From DATJKD01 sp963728295 (lineage in GTDB: Bacteria > Pseudomonadota > Gammaproteobacteria > Steroidobacterales > Steroidobacteraceae), in contig CAVSKB010000006.1 in assembly GCA_963728295.1 (NCBI GenBank), positions 248,001-312,000 of the forward strand: 64,000 bases of DNA, written 5' to 3'. This document shows positions 29,218-42,253 of the stretch, piece after piece (positions within the stretch are counted from its first letter, which is position 1; each line of letters opens with the position of its first letter). Made by a program: the position numbers and the translations under genes. The notes beneath the pieces are model-generated. The model did no database searches. It was not told the DNA's origin and was given only the letters and a program-made list of their open reading frames with translations.

Positions 29218-29221
<4 letters not shown>
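27464..29221 (-). CDS. REC-coiled coil-histidine kinase-REC hybrid protein
   Basis: A 585-residue soluble hybrid. An N-terminal receiver carries phospho-Asp64 (LVLLDVSMPGMDG); the usual Lys after it is replaced in SIPVVPEIL, as in some PAS/receiver kinases. A coiled coil spans about 133-212. The kinase has His221 in LAHELRNPLAPI, then NLLSNAVKF and RDYGIGIASDS. A second receiver ends the protein (FALLDIGMPHIDG, VKPVS). The GTG at 29221 overlaps the stop of the poly-HAMP kinase gene (GTGA), so the two are translationally coupled and probably act in one relay. Confidence 0.9.
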
Positions 29222-35473
<6,252 letters not shown>

Positions 35474-35662
35474 GACGACGGCGAACGCGGTCTTCGGTTT
35501 CCATCGGGTCTCTCCGTCGATGCGATGTTCGCTGTTTCTGGCGGAGTCCGGGTGCGTATGCTGGTCTTGTAGCAGAACGAATCGGGTGTATTTGTCGGAG
35601 TTGATCCCGTGGGAAACCCTCGCGATTTCCTACAGCGGTGGCGCAGAGGCGCAGAGGGGCGC

Positions 35663-35795
35663 CCAAAAAAAAGCCCCCGCCGATTTCTACCGGCGGGGGC
35701 TTAGCGAGGCGGTTCTGGGGGTTGGGGGCCGAACCGCCGATATGCCGGAGCATGACTCCGGAGTTGCATCCTGAGGGCGGCACGCGCCGCCGGAT
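35663..35795 (-). ncRNA. Candidate structured small RNA ending at a strong terminator
   Basis: Read on the minus strand there are four hairpins in a row: GGCGGC-GCGT-GCCGCC (35791-35776), CCGGAG-TCATG-CTCCGG (35761-35745), GGCGGTTC/GAACCGCC (35738-35708) whose loop is almost all C, and the terminator (35702-35671) with a run of eight Us. The C-rich loop could pair with Shine-Dalgarno sequences. Its 3' end lies about 190 bases before the poly-HAMP kinase start, so it may be an independent sRNA or an attenuated leader. I do not recognise a known RNA family. Confidence 0.5.
35665..35702 (-). terminator. Strong Rho-independent terminator
   Basis: On the minus strand, AAGCCCCCGCCG pairs with CGGCGGGGGCTT around a short GTAGAAAT-type loop and is followed by eight Us. 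It ends leftward transcripts that begin right of 35702, upstream of the poly-HAMP kinase gene. Confidence 0.88.
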
Positions 35796-35952
35796 AGTCG
35801 GCGCCTTGCGGTGGCTCGCGTCAGAAGCCGCCTACATCAAGGTCGTCGGTGCCGTCCGACCGCCGGCGCTCCGAGCGGCCGATACAGTCCCACGGCTCCT
35901 CCCTGCGAAACTGACTTCCGTTATTCGACGCAAGCCACAAAGCGAGGCCACC

Positions 35953-36198
35953 ATGACCGCCACCAACCTCAAGAGAGCCTTCAGCTCCCCCGAGTCCCAG
36001 TTCAGGCACCCACAGCACGTCGTGCGCGACTCGGCCCTGTCGTATGACGACAAGATAGCCGTGCTGCGGAACTGGAAGCTGGGGTTGGCTCAGCAGCAGA
36101 TCGACGGTGACGAGCTCGACGGCAACCACCGGGTCGATATCGACTCACAGCTCGCGGCGGTAACGCAGGCCATCCGGGAATTGCGCCAGAGCCAATAG
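35953..36198 (+). CDS. Small conserved-type protein of unknown function (81 aa)
   Basis: An 81-residue, highly polar protein. The core LSYDDKIAVLRNWKLGLAQQQID has the pattern of small proteobacterial proteins that read L-S-x-x-x-K-I-x-I-L-x-x-W and are often found beside GlsB/YeaQ and DUF883 genes. Start ATG 35953 follows a GCGAGG purine run. It lies convergent to the GlsB-type gene, with 58 bases between. No function is established. Confidence 0.7.
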   Translation: MTATNLKRAFSSPESQFRHPQHVVRDSALSYDDKIAVLRNWKLGLAQQQIDGDELDGNHRVDIDSQLAAVTQAIRELRQSQ

Positions 36199-36256
36199 CG
36201 GGCGCTCAAGCGCTGACCGCAGCGGGCCTCCCGCCCGCTGCGGCGGCGTCCATCCC

Positions 36257-36523
36257 TCAGCGCGCCCTCCCGATCTTCAACAGGTTCACGACCAGCAGCA
36301 GGATGATCGCACCGCCGAAGGATACGAGCAGTCCGAGCATGCTGAAGTCGCTCTGATTGATCGTTCCAGCACCGAGCAGCGGCGAGAGCAACCATCCGCC
36401 GATTAGCGCCCCCACGATACCCACTACGACGTTGAGCAAACTCCCTGTCGTGCGTCGGTACGCATTACGAGGCTGGCGAGCCAGCCGATGATTCCTCCCA
36501 CAAGCAGCCAGACGATGAGGTTC
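36257..36523 (-). CDS. GlsB/YeaQ/YmgE family membrane protein (one frame break)
   Basis: A small hydrophobic protein of about 88 residues when repaired. It starts MNLIVWLLVGGIIGWLASLVMR, then TDARQG. One base is missing near 36447, and the rest continues in the next frame as LLNVVVGIVGALIGGWLLSPLL and further to a Lys/Arg end. This is the three-helix pattern of the 'transglycosylase-associated protein' family, small inner membrane proteins induced by general stress. It follows the coiled-coil lipoprotein gene by 12 bases and should share its sigma-54-like promoter. Confidence 0.85.
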   Translation of the reverse strand, partial: EPHRLAACGRNHRLARQPRNAYRRTTGSLLNVVVGIVGALIGGWLLSPLLGAGTINQSDFSMLGLLVSFGGAIILLLVVNLLKIGRAR

Positions 36524-36535
36524 ATACGGCCTCCC

Positions 36536-36889
36536 TTACTGCGGCTTTAGCGTCTCCGCGCGCTGTTTCGCGGCGGCGAGTTCCTCGTCGGCGCGTGCCT
36601 TGCACGCTTCCTGCTCGGACCCGGACGTCGCTTCGCAGGCCTCGATCGCTACCTTGTGCTTGCCCTCTGCCTCGGTGACGGCCAGGTCGTACTGGTTCTC
36701 GGCGACCTGTTCCTGGCCCTCGCCGTAGCTGGTGGCGACCTCTTCCCGCGCTTCGGAGGTCTGCTCCGCGGCGTCCTGCTGGGCGTCCGCGACGTCTTTC
36801 TGAACCTCCTTGGGCGACTCCGCGCGATTGCAGCCGAAGGCCAGCAGACTGCCGGCCAGGGCCGCAAAAATCAGTTTCCGTGTCTCCAT
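36536..36889 (-). CDS. Small coiled-coil lipoprotein
   Basis: A 117-residue predicted lipoprotein: signal METRKLIFAALAGSLLAFGC with lipobox LAFGC. The mature part is an acidic, Ala/Glu/Gln-rich helix (VQKDVADAQQDAAEQ, then YGEGQEQVAENQYDLAV) with one further Cys pair near the C-terminus. No enzymatic motif is seen. It could sit in the periplasm like Lpp-type or OsmE/YgdI-type stress lipoproteins. A near-perfect sigma-54 promoter lies 44 bases upstream of the ATG at 36889. It is the first gene of an operon with the GlsB-type gene. Confidence 0.75.
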   Translation of the reverse strand: METRKLIFAALAGSLLAFGCNRAESPKEVQKDVADAQQDAAEQTSEAREEVATSYGEGQEQVAENQYDLAVTEAEGKHKVAIEACEATSGSEQEACKARADEELAAAKQRAETLKPQ

Positions 36890-37182
36890 CGCTCACTCCT
36901 CGCGTATTGGGCGGCTCGCCCGCTGGGAGTAATGCAATCGTTGTGCCAGCCCGCGCAGGTGCGCACCTCCCGCCGGTCGTGTCGATTGGCGGCGCCGCGT
37001 GCAGAAGTTTCACGGCGGCGTGGATTGCGGCATGGCACGAAGATTGCTCTGCCGACTGCTGCAGTGAGAGCGACGACTGCCCCGTTGCGCGAGGTGTACG
37101 AAGACTCCGGGAGTCGGTCGGCGGCGGGCGTTGCTGCGTACCCAATCCGCCCGCCGGCGCCGGCCGACTCCCGGGCCCTGCG
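36890..37182. other. Region between lipoprotein gene and oxidoreductase remnant
   Basis: It contains the sigma-54 site at 36933-36948 for the leftward operon. To the right of it I see no supported gene; rightward frames here are short and unlike any family, and may be decayed sequence of the FAD oxidoreductase whose end is preserved downstream. Confidence 0.5.
36933..36948 (-). promoter_or_regulatory. Candidate sigma-54 promoter of the lipoprotein-GlsB operon
   Basis: On the minus strand the site reads TGGCAC-AACGA-TTGCA, a perfect match to the -24/-12 consensus. Transcription would start near 36921, about 32 bases before the lipoprotein ATG at 36889, with a GGAG site (CGAGGAGTGAGCG) in that leader. 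Confidence 0.72.
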
Positions 37183-37701
37183 TGGGGACGATTCCGGCGA
37201 CCGCCGGTGCAACGCATCGAGCCCCGGACGGATCATGTCGTCCTCCATCTCGCCGATGAACATCGCGTGCGCGCCCGGCACGCCATCGTATGCGCCGGAT
37301 ACGAATCGCTGCCGCTTGTGCCGGCACGCCTCGCCACACTGCACACGACCTTTGCAGCGATCTCGCATCCCATCGCGCGCAGCACACCGCGCCGCTCCCG
37401 TGCCGTGTTCTGGGAGACGGCTCGGCCATATCTCTACGTGCGCGAAACGGCCGATGGTCGCGTACTCGTCGGCGGGCAGGACATTCCGTTCCGCAGCGCC
37501 GTCATCCGCAACGCCCTGATCCGGCGCCAGGCGCGGCGGCTGATGCGTCGCTGCGCCAGGCTCTTTGGCGAGAAACTCGAGCCTGCTCACGCGTGGGCGG
37601 GCCACTTCGCGAGCACCGCCGACGGTCTGCCCCACACGCTCGACGAGGTATTCGGGTTCGAACGACTGTCGCGGCAGAACATTTTTCCCGCCGGCAGGTA
37701 G
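37183..37701 (+). pseudogene. C-terminal remnant of a FAD-dependent oxidoreductase (DAO family)
   Basis: About 170 residues match the C-terminal part of DadA-like FAD oxidoreductases: VQRIEPRTDHVV, ARHAIVCAGYES, a substrate-domain strand pattern (RPYLYVRETADGRVLVGGQD) and AWAGHFASTADGLPH. The N-terminal GxGxxG FAD-binding domain and any plausible start are absent; the frame continues left into unrelated sequence. The natural C-terminal GxxG FAD closure is also missing, with the frame stopping at 37701. It is best read as a truncated, non-functional copy. Confidence 0.7.
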
Positions 37702-37773
37702 CTTCTTCCACCGTGTTTCCGCGTACTACTGCTGACGCTGCGGACTCGTGCCTCGGGTCAGGTGGCGGCTTCG

Positions 37774-37789
37774 TGGCACAAATCGTGCA
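37774..37789 (+). promoter_or_regulatory. Candidate sigma-54 promoter of the DUF2188-like gene
   Basis: TGGCAC-AAATC-GTGCA has GG and GC ten bases apart, with G for T in the -12 box as at the ku site. Transcription would start near 37800, followed by an AGGAGG site at 37811-37816 and the ATG at 37825. Confidence 0.62.
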
Positions 37790-37824
37790 GCTTGGGCGGC
37801 ACAGGACCAGAGGAGGCACGGTTG

Positions 37825-38076
37825 ATGCGAGCATCCATCATCGTCCGCACGAGCTATCCCCCGATGTGGGGCGTCTACGACTACGACGTCAACGCTCGCT
37901 GCTGGGGCTTCCCGCACCGCCAGGACGCGATCGATTTTGCGCGCGTGCTGGCGGCCACTCGCAAGGGTGCGGTCGTCGAAATCTATTCGCGGCATGGGCA
38001 CCTGGAATCGCGCGAGGAGTATGCAACTTCCGGAGCCGGTGCAGAGCAGGAGCGCACCGCGCTGGATCGCGACTGA
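37825..38076 (+). CDS. Small DUF2188-like protein
   Basis: An 83-residue protein. The pattern WGFPHRQDAIDFARVLAA followed by VVEIYSRHGHLESREEY resembles DUF2188, a small alpha-beta fold of unknown function seen in stress and phage contexts. The start ATG 37825 has an AGGAGG site eight bases upstream, one of the best in the window. The tail is hydrophilic. It is preceded by a sigma-54-like promoter and lies between a decayed oxidoreductase gene and the regulator operon. Confidence 0.65.
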   Translation: MRASIIVRTSYPPMWGVYDYDVNARCWGFPHRQDAIDFARVLAATRKGAVVEIYSRHGHLESREEYATSGAGAEQERTALDRD

Positions 38077-38107
38077 CTTGGTCGAACCGGGCGCGGCTGC
38101 CGCCGTG

Positions 38108-38509
38108 TCAGGAAGCCTGGTATGAGCCGCGGGCTGCGGCGAGCTCGCTGAGTATCACCGGCAGGCGCTCGTAGTCACGCGACTTGTCCAGGAAGTGGCG
38201 CGCCCCGAGCGCGAGCGCCGAATCGCGGTAAGTGCTGAGCGCGAAGTTCGTCAGCACGACGACAGCCGGCTGCTGCGCCATCTTGCGCATCGCCCGCAGG
38301 ACACCGAACCCGGTACCGCTGCGCAGCTGCAGATCGAGGATCACCACGTCGACGTTGCCGTGATTGACGGCCTCGATAGCGTCAGCCTCGGAGCCGACGC
38401 TCTCCGCGACACTGACCCCGGCGACATTGTTGACGATGTTCGCTATCAGGTTGCAGATGACCGCCGAGTCCTCGACGAGCAAAACCTGCAGATCCTGAGT
38501 GCTGGCCAT
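38108..38509 (-). CDS. Stand-alone response regulator receiver
   Basis: A 133-residue CheY-like protein with no output domain. The acidic pocket is LLVEDSAV, the phospho-acceptor is Asp59 (VVILDLQLRSGTG), Thr is in VVLTNFALS, and the Lys is in FLDKSRDYERL. It is the last gene of a leftward operon after a sigma-54 activator and a LuxR-type regulator. It could act as a phosphate sink or bind one of the neighbouring kinases. Confidence 0.88.
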   Translation of the reverse strand: MASTQDLQVLLVEDSAVICNLIANIVNNVAGVSVAESVGSEADAIEAVNHGNVDVVILDLQLRSGTGFGVLRAMRKMAQQPAVVVLTNFALSTYRDSALALGARHFLDKSRDYERLPVILSELAAARGSYQAS

Positions 38510-38536
38510 AACCCGGTCGACATCCGTAGCACGCGC

Positions 38537-39166
38537 CTACTGGATGATCTCGTTACGCAGGGCGTAGCTGGTCAGATCGGCGTTGCTTTTCATCCGCATC
38601 TTTTCCAGGATCCGCGTCCGGTAAGTGCTTACCGTCTTTACGCTGAGACACAGCTCCCGGCCGATCTCGGATACGCCATGGCCCGCGGCCAGCTTGCCGA
38701 AGATCTGGAACTCCCGATCCGACAGCAGGCTGTGCAGCGGCTTGTCCGCCTGATCCAGGTCGAGCAGCAGCAGCTCGGCGAGGCTGTCGCTGACGTAGCG
38801 GCGCCCCTGCAGCACCATCCGTACGGCCTTCAGCAGTTCCTCCGGGGCACAGTCCTTGGCAATGTACCCGGACGCTCCGGCGCGTAGCACGTTGAGCGCG
38901 TACTGTCGCTCCGGGTACCCGGACAGCACCAGGACGCGCGTTCCGGCATGACCCGAACGCACGTGGCGCAGGATGTCGAGGCCGCTGCGATCCGGCATGT
39001 TTATGTCAAGCACGAGGAGATCCCACGTCCCGCGCTGCAGGGCGGTCAGCGTCTCGTTCCCCGTGGCAGACTCTCCGATCTCTGCGGAAGGCAGCGACTG
39101 GATCAGAAATTGCCGCAACCCCGCCCGGAACAACGCGTGGTCGTCGGCGATCAATACACGCGCCAT
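38537..39166 (-). CDS. NarL/FixJ-type response regulator (LuxR HTH)
   Basis: A 209-residue two-domain regulator. The receiver has Asp54 in LLVLDINMPDRSG and the Lys in GYIAKDCAPEEL. The C-terminal LuxR helix-turn-helix starts SDREFQIFGKLAAGHGVSEIG and has the recognition-helix region SVKTVSTYRTRILEKM. It should bind DNA as a phosphorylated dimer. ATG 39166 is preceded by AGAGGT; a GTG at 39175 is also in frame. Genes on both sides are regulators: the sigma-54 activator ends 14 bases before its start, and the receiver gene follows 27 bases later. Confidence 0.92.
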   Translation of the reverse strand: MARVLIADDHALFRAGLRQFLIQSLPSAEIGESATGNETLTALQRGTWDLLVLDINMPDRSGLDILRHVRSGHAGTRVLVLSGYPERQYALNVLRAGASGYIAKDCAPEELLKAVRMVLQGRRYVSDSLAELLLLDLDQADKPLHSLLSDREFQIFGKLAAGHGVSEIGRELCLSVKTVSTYRTRILEKMRMKSNADLTSYALRNEIIQ

Positions 39167-39180
39167 CTTCGGCACCTCTA

Positions 39181-40197
39181 TCAGCCCTCGCCCGCCAGCC
39201 GGGCATAGCAGTTGAGCTTGTTATACAACGTTTTGACACTGCAACCCAATACCTCCGCCGTGCGGCGCTTGTTGCCCGCGAACCGCACCAGCGTTGCCTC
39301 GATTACCGAGCGCTCCACGTCGCACAGCCGCGAGCCGATGCGTACGCGCAACTCGCCGTCGTGCAACTCTCGCGGCAGCTGCGGCGCGGTCAGGTCCGAC
39401 GCACGCCCGATCGCCGTACTCAGGTCTACCTCGTTGTCGCCCATGATGTAGGCGTACTCGACCGCGTGCTTGAGCTCACGAACGTTACCGGGCCAGCCGT
39501 GCCTGCGCGCGGCGTCGAGCGAACTGCGGGAGAAGTGCTTCTCCCGGTCCGACACCTCGTTCATCCGCTCGAGGAACAGCTCGGCCAGCTCGACGACGTC
39601 CTCGCCACGCTGGCGCAGCGGCGGCAGCTCGATCGGAAAGACCGCAATCCGGTAGTAGAGGTCCTCCCGCAGCCGGTTCTCCCGGACCGCGGCCACCGGG
39701 GAGCGGTTGGTCGCCGCGACGAAACGCACGTTCGTGGACAGCTCCCGCGTGCCGCCGACGCGGAAGAAGCGCTGCGTCTCGACGAAGCGCAGCAGAGGCG
39801 GTTGCATCTCCATCGGCATCTCGGTGATCTCGTCGAGAAACAGCGTGCCTCCGCTCGCCCGCGCCGCGATGCCGTCGTGCGTGCGCGTGGCGCCCGTGAA
39901 GCTGCCCTTCTCGTAACCGAACAGCTCCGCCTCGATCAGGCTCGCGGGGATGGCGCCGCAGTTGACCGCGTGCAGCTCGCCGGTCGCCCGGGAGCTGCCG
40001 GCGTGCAACGCCCGCGCGACGAGCTCTTTGCCAGTGCCGCTTTCGCCGACCACCAGCACGGAGGCATCGGTGCCCGCGACACGGTCGATCAGCGTGCGCA
40101 CGTGATGCATGGCATCGGATTCGCCGACGAGACTGGTCCTCATCGACATCGGCGTGCGGTCATAGGACGACGCCTGACCGCTTGCGGCTATTGTCAT
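39181..40197 (-). CDS. Sigma-54-dependent activator without a sensory domain (PspF-like)
   Basis: A 338-residue bacterial enhancer-binding protein. It is almost only the AAA+ domain and a Fis-type helix-turn-helix; no receiver, PAS or GAF precedes it. Walker A is GESGTGKE (51-58), the loop that contacts sigma-54 is GSFTGA (98-103, Ser in place of the usual Ala), Walker B is TLFLDEI (118-124), and the sensor region includes NRLREDLYYR. The C-terminal end, GNKRRTAEVLGCSVKTLYNKL, is the DNA-binding part. ATG 40197 has GGAGG seven bases upstream. Without a sensor domain it must be controlled by a partner or by its level. It is divergent from the BON lipoprotein gene, which has a sigma-54 promoter. 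Confidence 0.94.
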   Translation of the reverse strand: MTIAASGQASSYDRTPMSMRTSLVGESDAMHHVRTLIDRVAGTDASVLVVGESGTGKELVARALHAGSSRATGELHAVNCGAIPASLIEAELFGYEKGSFTGATRTHDGIAARASGGTLFLDEITEMPMEMQPPLLRFVETQRFFRVGGTRELSTNVRFVAATNRSPVAAVRENRLREDLYYRIAVFPIELPPLRQRGEDVVELAELFLERMNEVSDREKHFSRSSLDAARRHGWPGNVRELKHAVEYAYIMGDNEVDLSTAIGRASDLTAPQLPRELHDGELRVRIGSRLCDVERSVIEATLVRFAGNKRRTAEVLGCSVKTLYNKLNCYARLAGEG

Positions 40198-40325
40198 CGG
40201 TAATCCTCCGTGGTCTGCGACCACCCCGGAGACCAGAGCCAATTGTTACAGGCATCCTTGTAACTCTTGTGCTCGGGCACGAGCATAGGCGGCCTCGCCC
40301 ATCTCCTTCGGAAACACCGGCTTTA

Positions 40326-40350
40326 CTTGTCGGTCATCGTCCGACACAAG
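40326..40350. promoter_or_regulatory. Candidate enhancer (UAS) for the sigma-54 activator
   Basis: CTTGTCGG and CCGACA-CAAG form an inverted repeat around a seven-base spacer, 82 bases before the -24 element of the BON promoter. Position and symmetry fit a binding site for the Fis-type domain of a PspF-like activator. I did not find the same sequence at the other three sigma-54 sites. Confidence 0.4.
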
Positions 40351-40431
40351 CGCTTAAGTGCCTGAACGCACGCGCTGCCGACCGCGCGCGCCGACGGGCG
40401 GTGTGCGCCTTCGGCGCGCTCGGGCGCGATG

Positions 40432-40447
40432 TGGCACGTCGATTGCA
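40432..40447 (+). promoter_or_regulatory. Candidate sigma-54 promoter of the BON lipoprotein gene
   Basis: TGGCAC-GTCGA-TTGCA is a perfect -24/-12 match with GG and GC ten bases apart. Start of transcription would be near 40458, 56 bases before the ATG at 40514. The divergent neighbour encodes a sigma-54 activator. Confidence 0.75.
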
Positions 40448-40513
40448 CCTTAGTTACCTGCAGCGGCGCCTGTGCTCAGGCCGCAGCAGATTGGTACAAC
40501 CAAGGAGACAAGC

Positions 40514-41062
40514 ATGAACTCGAGATTTCTAAAGCTCACCGCAATCATGGGAGCGCTGATGGTGGGCACTGCGTGCTCCGCCACGCGCACGCAGCAATCG
40601 GCCGGCGAGGTCATTGATGACAGCGTCCTCACCGCGAAGGTGAAGGCCGGCTTGATCGACGACCCGGTCACCAAGGCCGGCCAGATCAACGTCGAGACCT
40701 ATCGGGGCGTCGTGCAGCTGGGCGGGTTCGTCGACAACGCGGCGGCGAAGAACCAGGCGACCGTGGTCGCGCGTGGCGTCACGGGCGTCAAGGAAGTTCG
40801 CAACGACCTCGAAATCAGCAGCCCGCAGGCGACCGCAGGCCAGGCCATCGACGACGGCGCCCTGACCGCTTCGGTGAAAACCAAGCTCATCGACGACTCG
40901 ACGACCAAGGCACATCAGATCAACGTCGAGACGCAGAAGGGCGTGGTGCAGCTCACCGGCTTCGTAAACTCGAACGAGGCGAAGGCTCGCGCGGGCGAGC
41001 TGGCGCGCTCGGTCGACGGTGTCGTGGAGGTGCGTAACGATCTCGAGATCAGGCAGAACTGA
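40514..41062 (+). CDS. Double BON-domain lipoprotein (OsmY-like)
   Basis: A 182-residue lipoprotein. The signal peptide ends in a lipobox GTAC (MVGTACSA). Two BON domains follow at about 35-100 and 110-180: each has VLTAKVKAGLIDD-type or ALTASVKTKLIDD-type helices, INVET-x-x-GVVQL-x-GFV strands and an EVRNDLEI end. BON proteins bind membranes and are induced by osmotic or envelope stress (OsmY, DolP). The start ATG 40514 has an AAGGAG site at 40502-40507. The region upstream has a sigma-54 promoter and the divergent activator gene. Confidence 0.92.
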   Translation: MNSRFLKLTAIMGALMVGTACSATRTQQSAGEVIDDSVLTAKVKAGLIDDPVTKAGQINVETYRGVVQLGGFVDNAAAKNQATVVARGVTGVKEVRNDLEISSPQATAGQAIDDGALTASVKTKLIDDSTTKAHQINVETQKGVVQLTGFVNSNEAKARAGELARSVDGVVEVRNDLEIRQN

Positions 41063-41116
41063 TCACGCAACGGCCGCGGGCGGCGTGTCGCCCGCGGCCG
41101 GATCGTCGCTCGCGCG

Positions 41117-42253
41117 TCACCGCGGCTTCGGTTCGGAGCCGCGGTCGTGCGCCGGAGCGCGTGCCAGCAGCTCTGCCACGCGAGTACGCACGGTCGAGGG
41201 GCTCCACGCGTCCGCCGCCGCGCCCGGTTGCGTCGTAAGCTCGATCGCCAGCGCCTTGGCGGTAACCACCAGTGGCATCGCGAGGGCAACGCCTGCAATT
41301 CCCCACAACCAGCCTCCGAACCACAGGCTGAGCAGTACCACCAGTGGATGCACGTCCAGCCGCCGCCCGACCAGTACCGGCTGCAGGATCTGTCCCTCGA
41401 TCGTGGTCAGCACCAGATAGGTGCCGGCCACCGCAAAGGCCCTGCCGAGGCCATCGAACGACACCAGCGCCACGACGGTGAGCAGGGTAAAGGTCACCGC
41501 CGAGCCCGCATACGGCACGTAGTTGAACAGGAACGCGACGCCGCCCCACAACAAGGCATTCGGCATATCCAGCCAGTGCATGGTTGCGGTCACGGCCAGT
41601 CCGAACAGCAGGTTGCTCAGCGTCACGGTCGCGAAGTAGCGTCCCAGGTTCTCGCTGATCGTGGTCGCGATCTGCAGCAGCCGCGTACCGGTTGCGCCGC
41701 CGCTCCATACGGCGCCCAGCCGAACCAGCATCGACGGACCGCTGGCGAGCAGGAAATACGTCACGATCACCATTGTCACGATGGCGATCAGCCAGTCCTG
41801 CGTGTTTCGAATCGCCGACTTATCAGCCGTCGGGGACGCAGGTGGCCGCTGGGCATCGGCGGCGCCTGCCGCCGGATCTGTAACGCGCCCGGCCTGCTCG
41901 GATACCGACTCGACCTTGGCGATGATCCGCGTCACCGGTTGTAGCTTTCGCTCCAGGGTGCGCACGGTGGTCGGCGCCGCATCGAGCCACTCGCGCGCCG
42001 GCCGCCAGGTGGCATTGAGCGCCAGCGCTACTATAGCGACCAGCGACACCATGACGATGGCCGCGCCGAACGCCCGGGGGACTCGAACCCGTGCAAGCGT
42101 GTTGACCGCCGGCGACAGCAGCAGCGCCAGGAATGTCGCGAACAGCACCGGCACGATGGCCGACCGGGCCAGATGCAGCGACCCGATCAACAGGATCACC
42201 GCGATGATCACCAGGGCCTGCTCCGCGTGCCGACCCGATCCGTGGGCGTTCAT
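41117..42253 (-). CDS. AI-2E family transporter (PerM/YdiK type)
   Basis: A 378-residue membrane protein. It has two N-terminal helices (VIIAVILLIGSLHLA, IVPVLFATFLALLLSP), a hydrophilic stretch at 75-140, then six more segments including GVAFLFNYVPYAGSAVTFTLL and the C-terminal VVLLSLWFGGWLWGIAGVALAMP, which are the signature of the family. It is an inner membrane permease; autoinducer-2 export is known only for TqsA, so the substrate here is open. The ATG at 42253 overlaps the stop of the DUF421 gene (ATGA), so they are coupled. Confidence 0.9.
   Translation of the reverse strand: MNAHGSGRHAEQALVIIAVILLIGSLHLARSAIVPVLFATFLALLLSPAVNTLARVRVPRAFGAAIVMVSLVAIVALALNATWRPAREWLDAAPTTVRTLERKLQPVTRIIAKVESVSEQAGRVTDPAAGAADAQRPPASPTADKSAIRNTQDWLIAIVTMVIVTYFLLASGPSMLVRLGAVWSGGATGTRLLQIATTISENLGRYFATVTLSNLLFGLAVTATMHWLDMPNALLWGGVAFLFNYVPYAGSAVTFTLLTVVALVSFDGLGRAFAVAGTYLVLTTIEGQILQPVLVGRRLDVHPLVVLLSLWFGGWLWGIAGVALAMPLVVTAKALAIELTTQPGAAADAWSPSTVRTRVAELLARAPAHDRGSEPKPR

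Larger units (their letters stand above)
35474..35952. other. Divergent region between poly-HAMP kinase and small gene, with RNA candidate
   Basis: This 479-base gap lies between the kinase start (leftward) and the gene at 35953 (rightward). The part from 35663 to 35795 holds four hairpins and a terminator on the minus strand, described separately. The part from 35474 to 35662 would be the kinase leader. Nothing recognisable lies between 35796 and 35952. No sigma-54 site is seen for either flanking gene. Confidence 0.6.
40198..40513. promoter_or_regulatory. Divergent control region of activator and BON lipoprotein genes
   Basis: This 316-base region contains a sigma-54 promoter at 40432-40447, an inverted repeat at 40326-40350 that could be an enhancer site, and two other short palindromes: GTTACA/TGTAAC around 40246-40265 and TGCTCG/CGAGCA around 40270-40285. 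The promoter of the leftward activator gene is not obvious. Confidence 0.6.

Noticed and set aside
35700..35795. Hairpins here as a tRNA gene
   Set aside because: No cloverleaf with a TTCGA arm, anticodon stem and CCA end can be drawn; the stems are consecutive, not nested.
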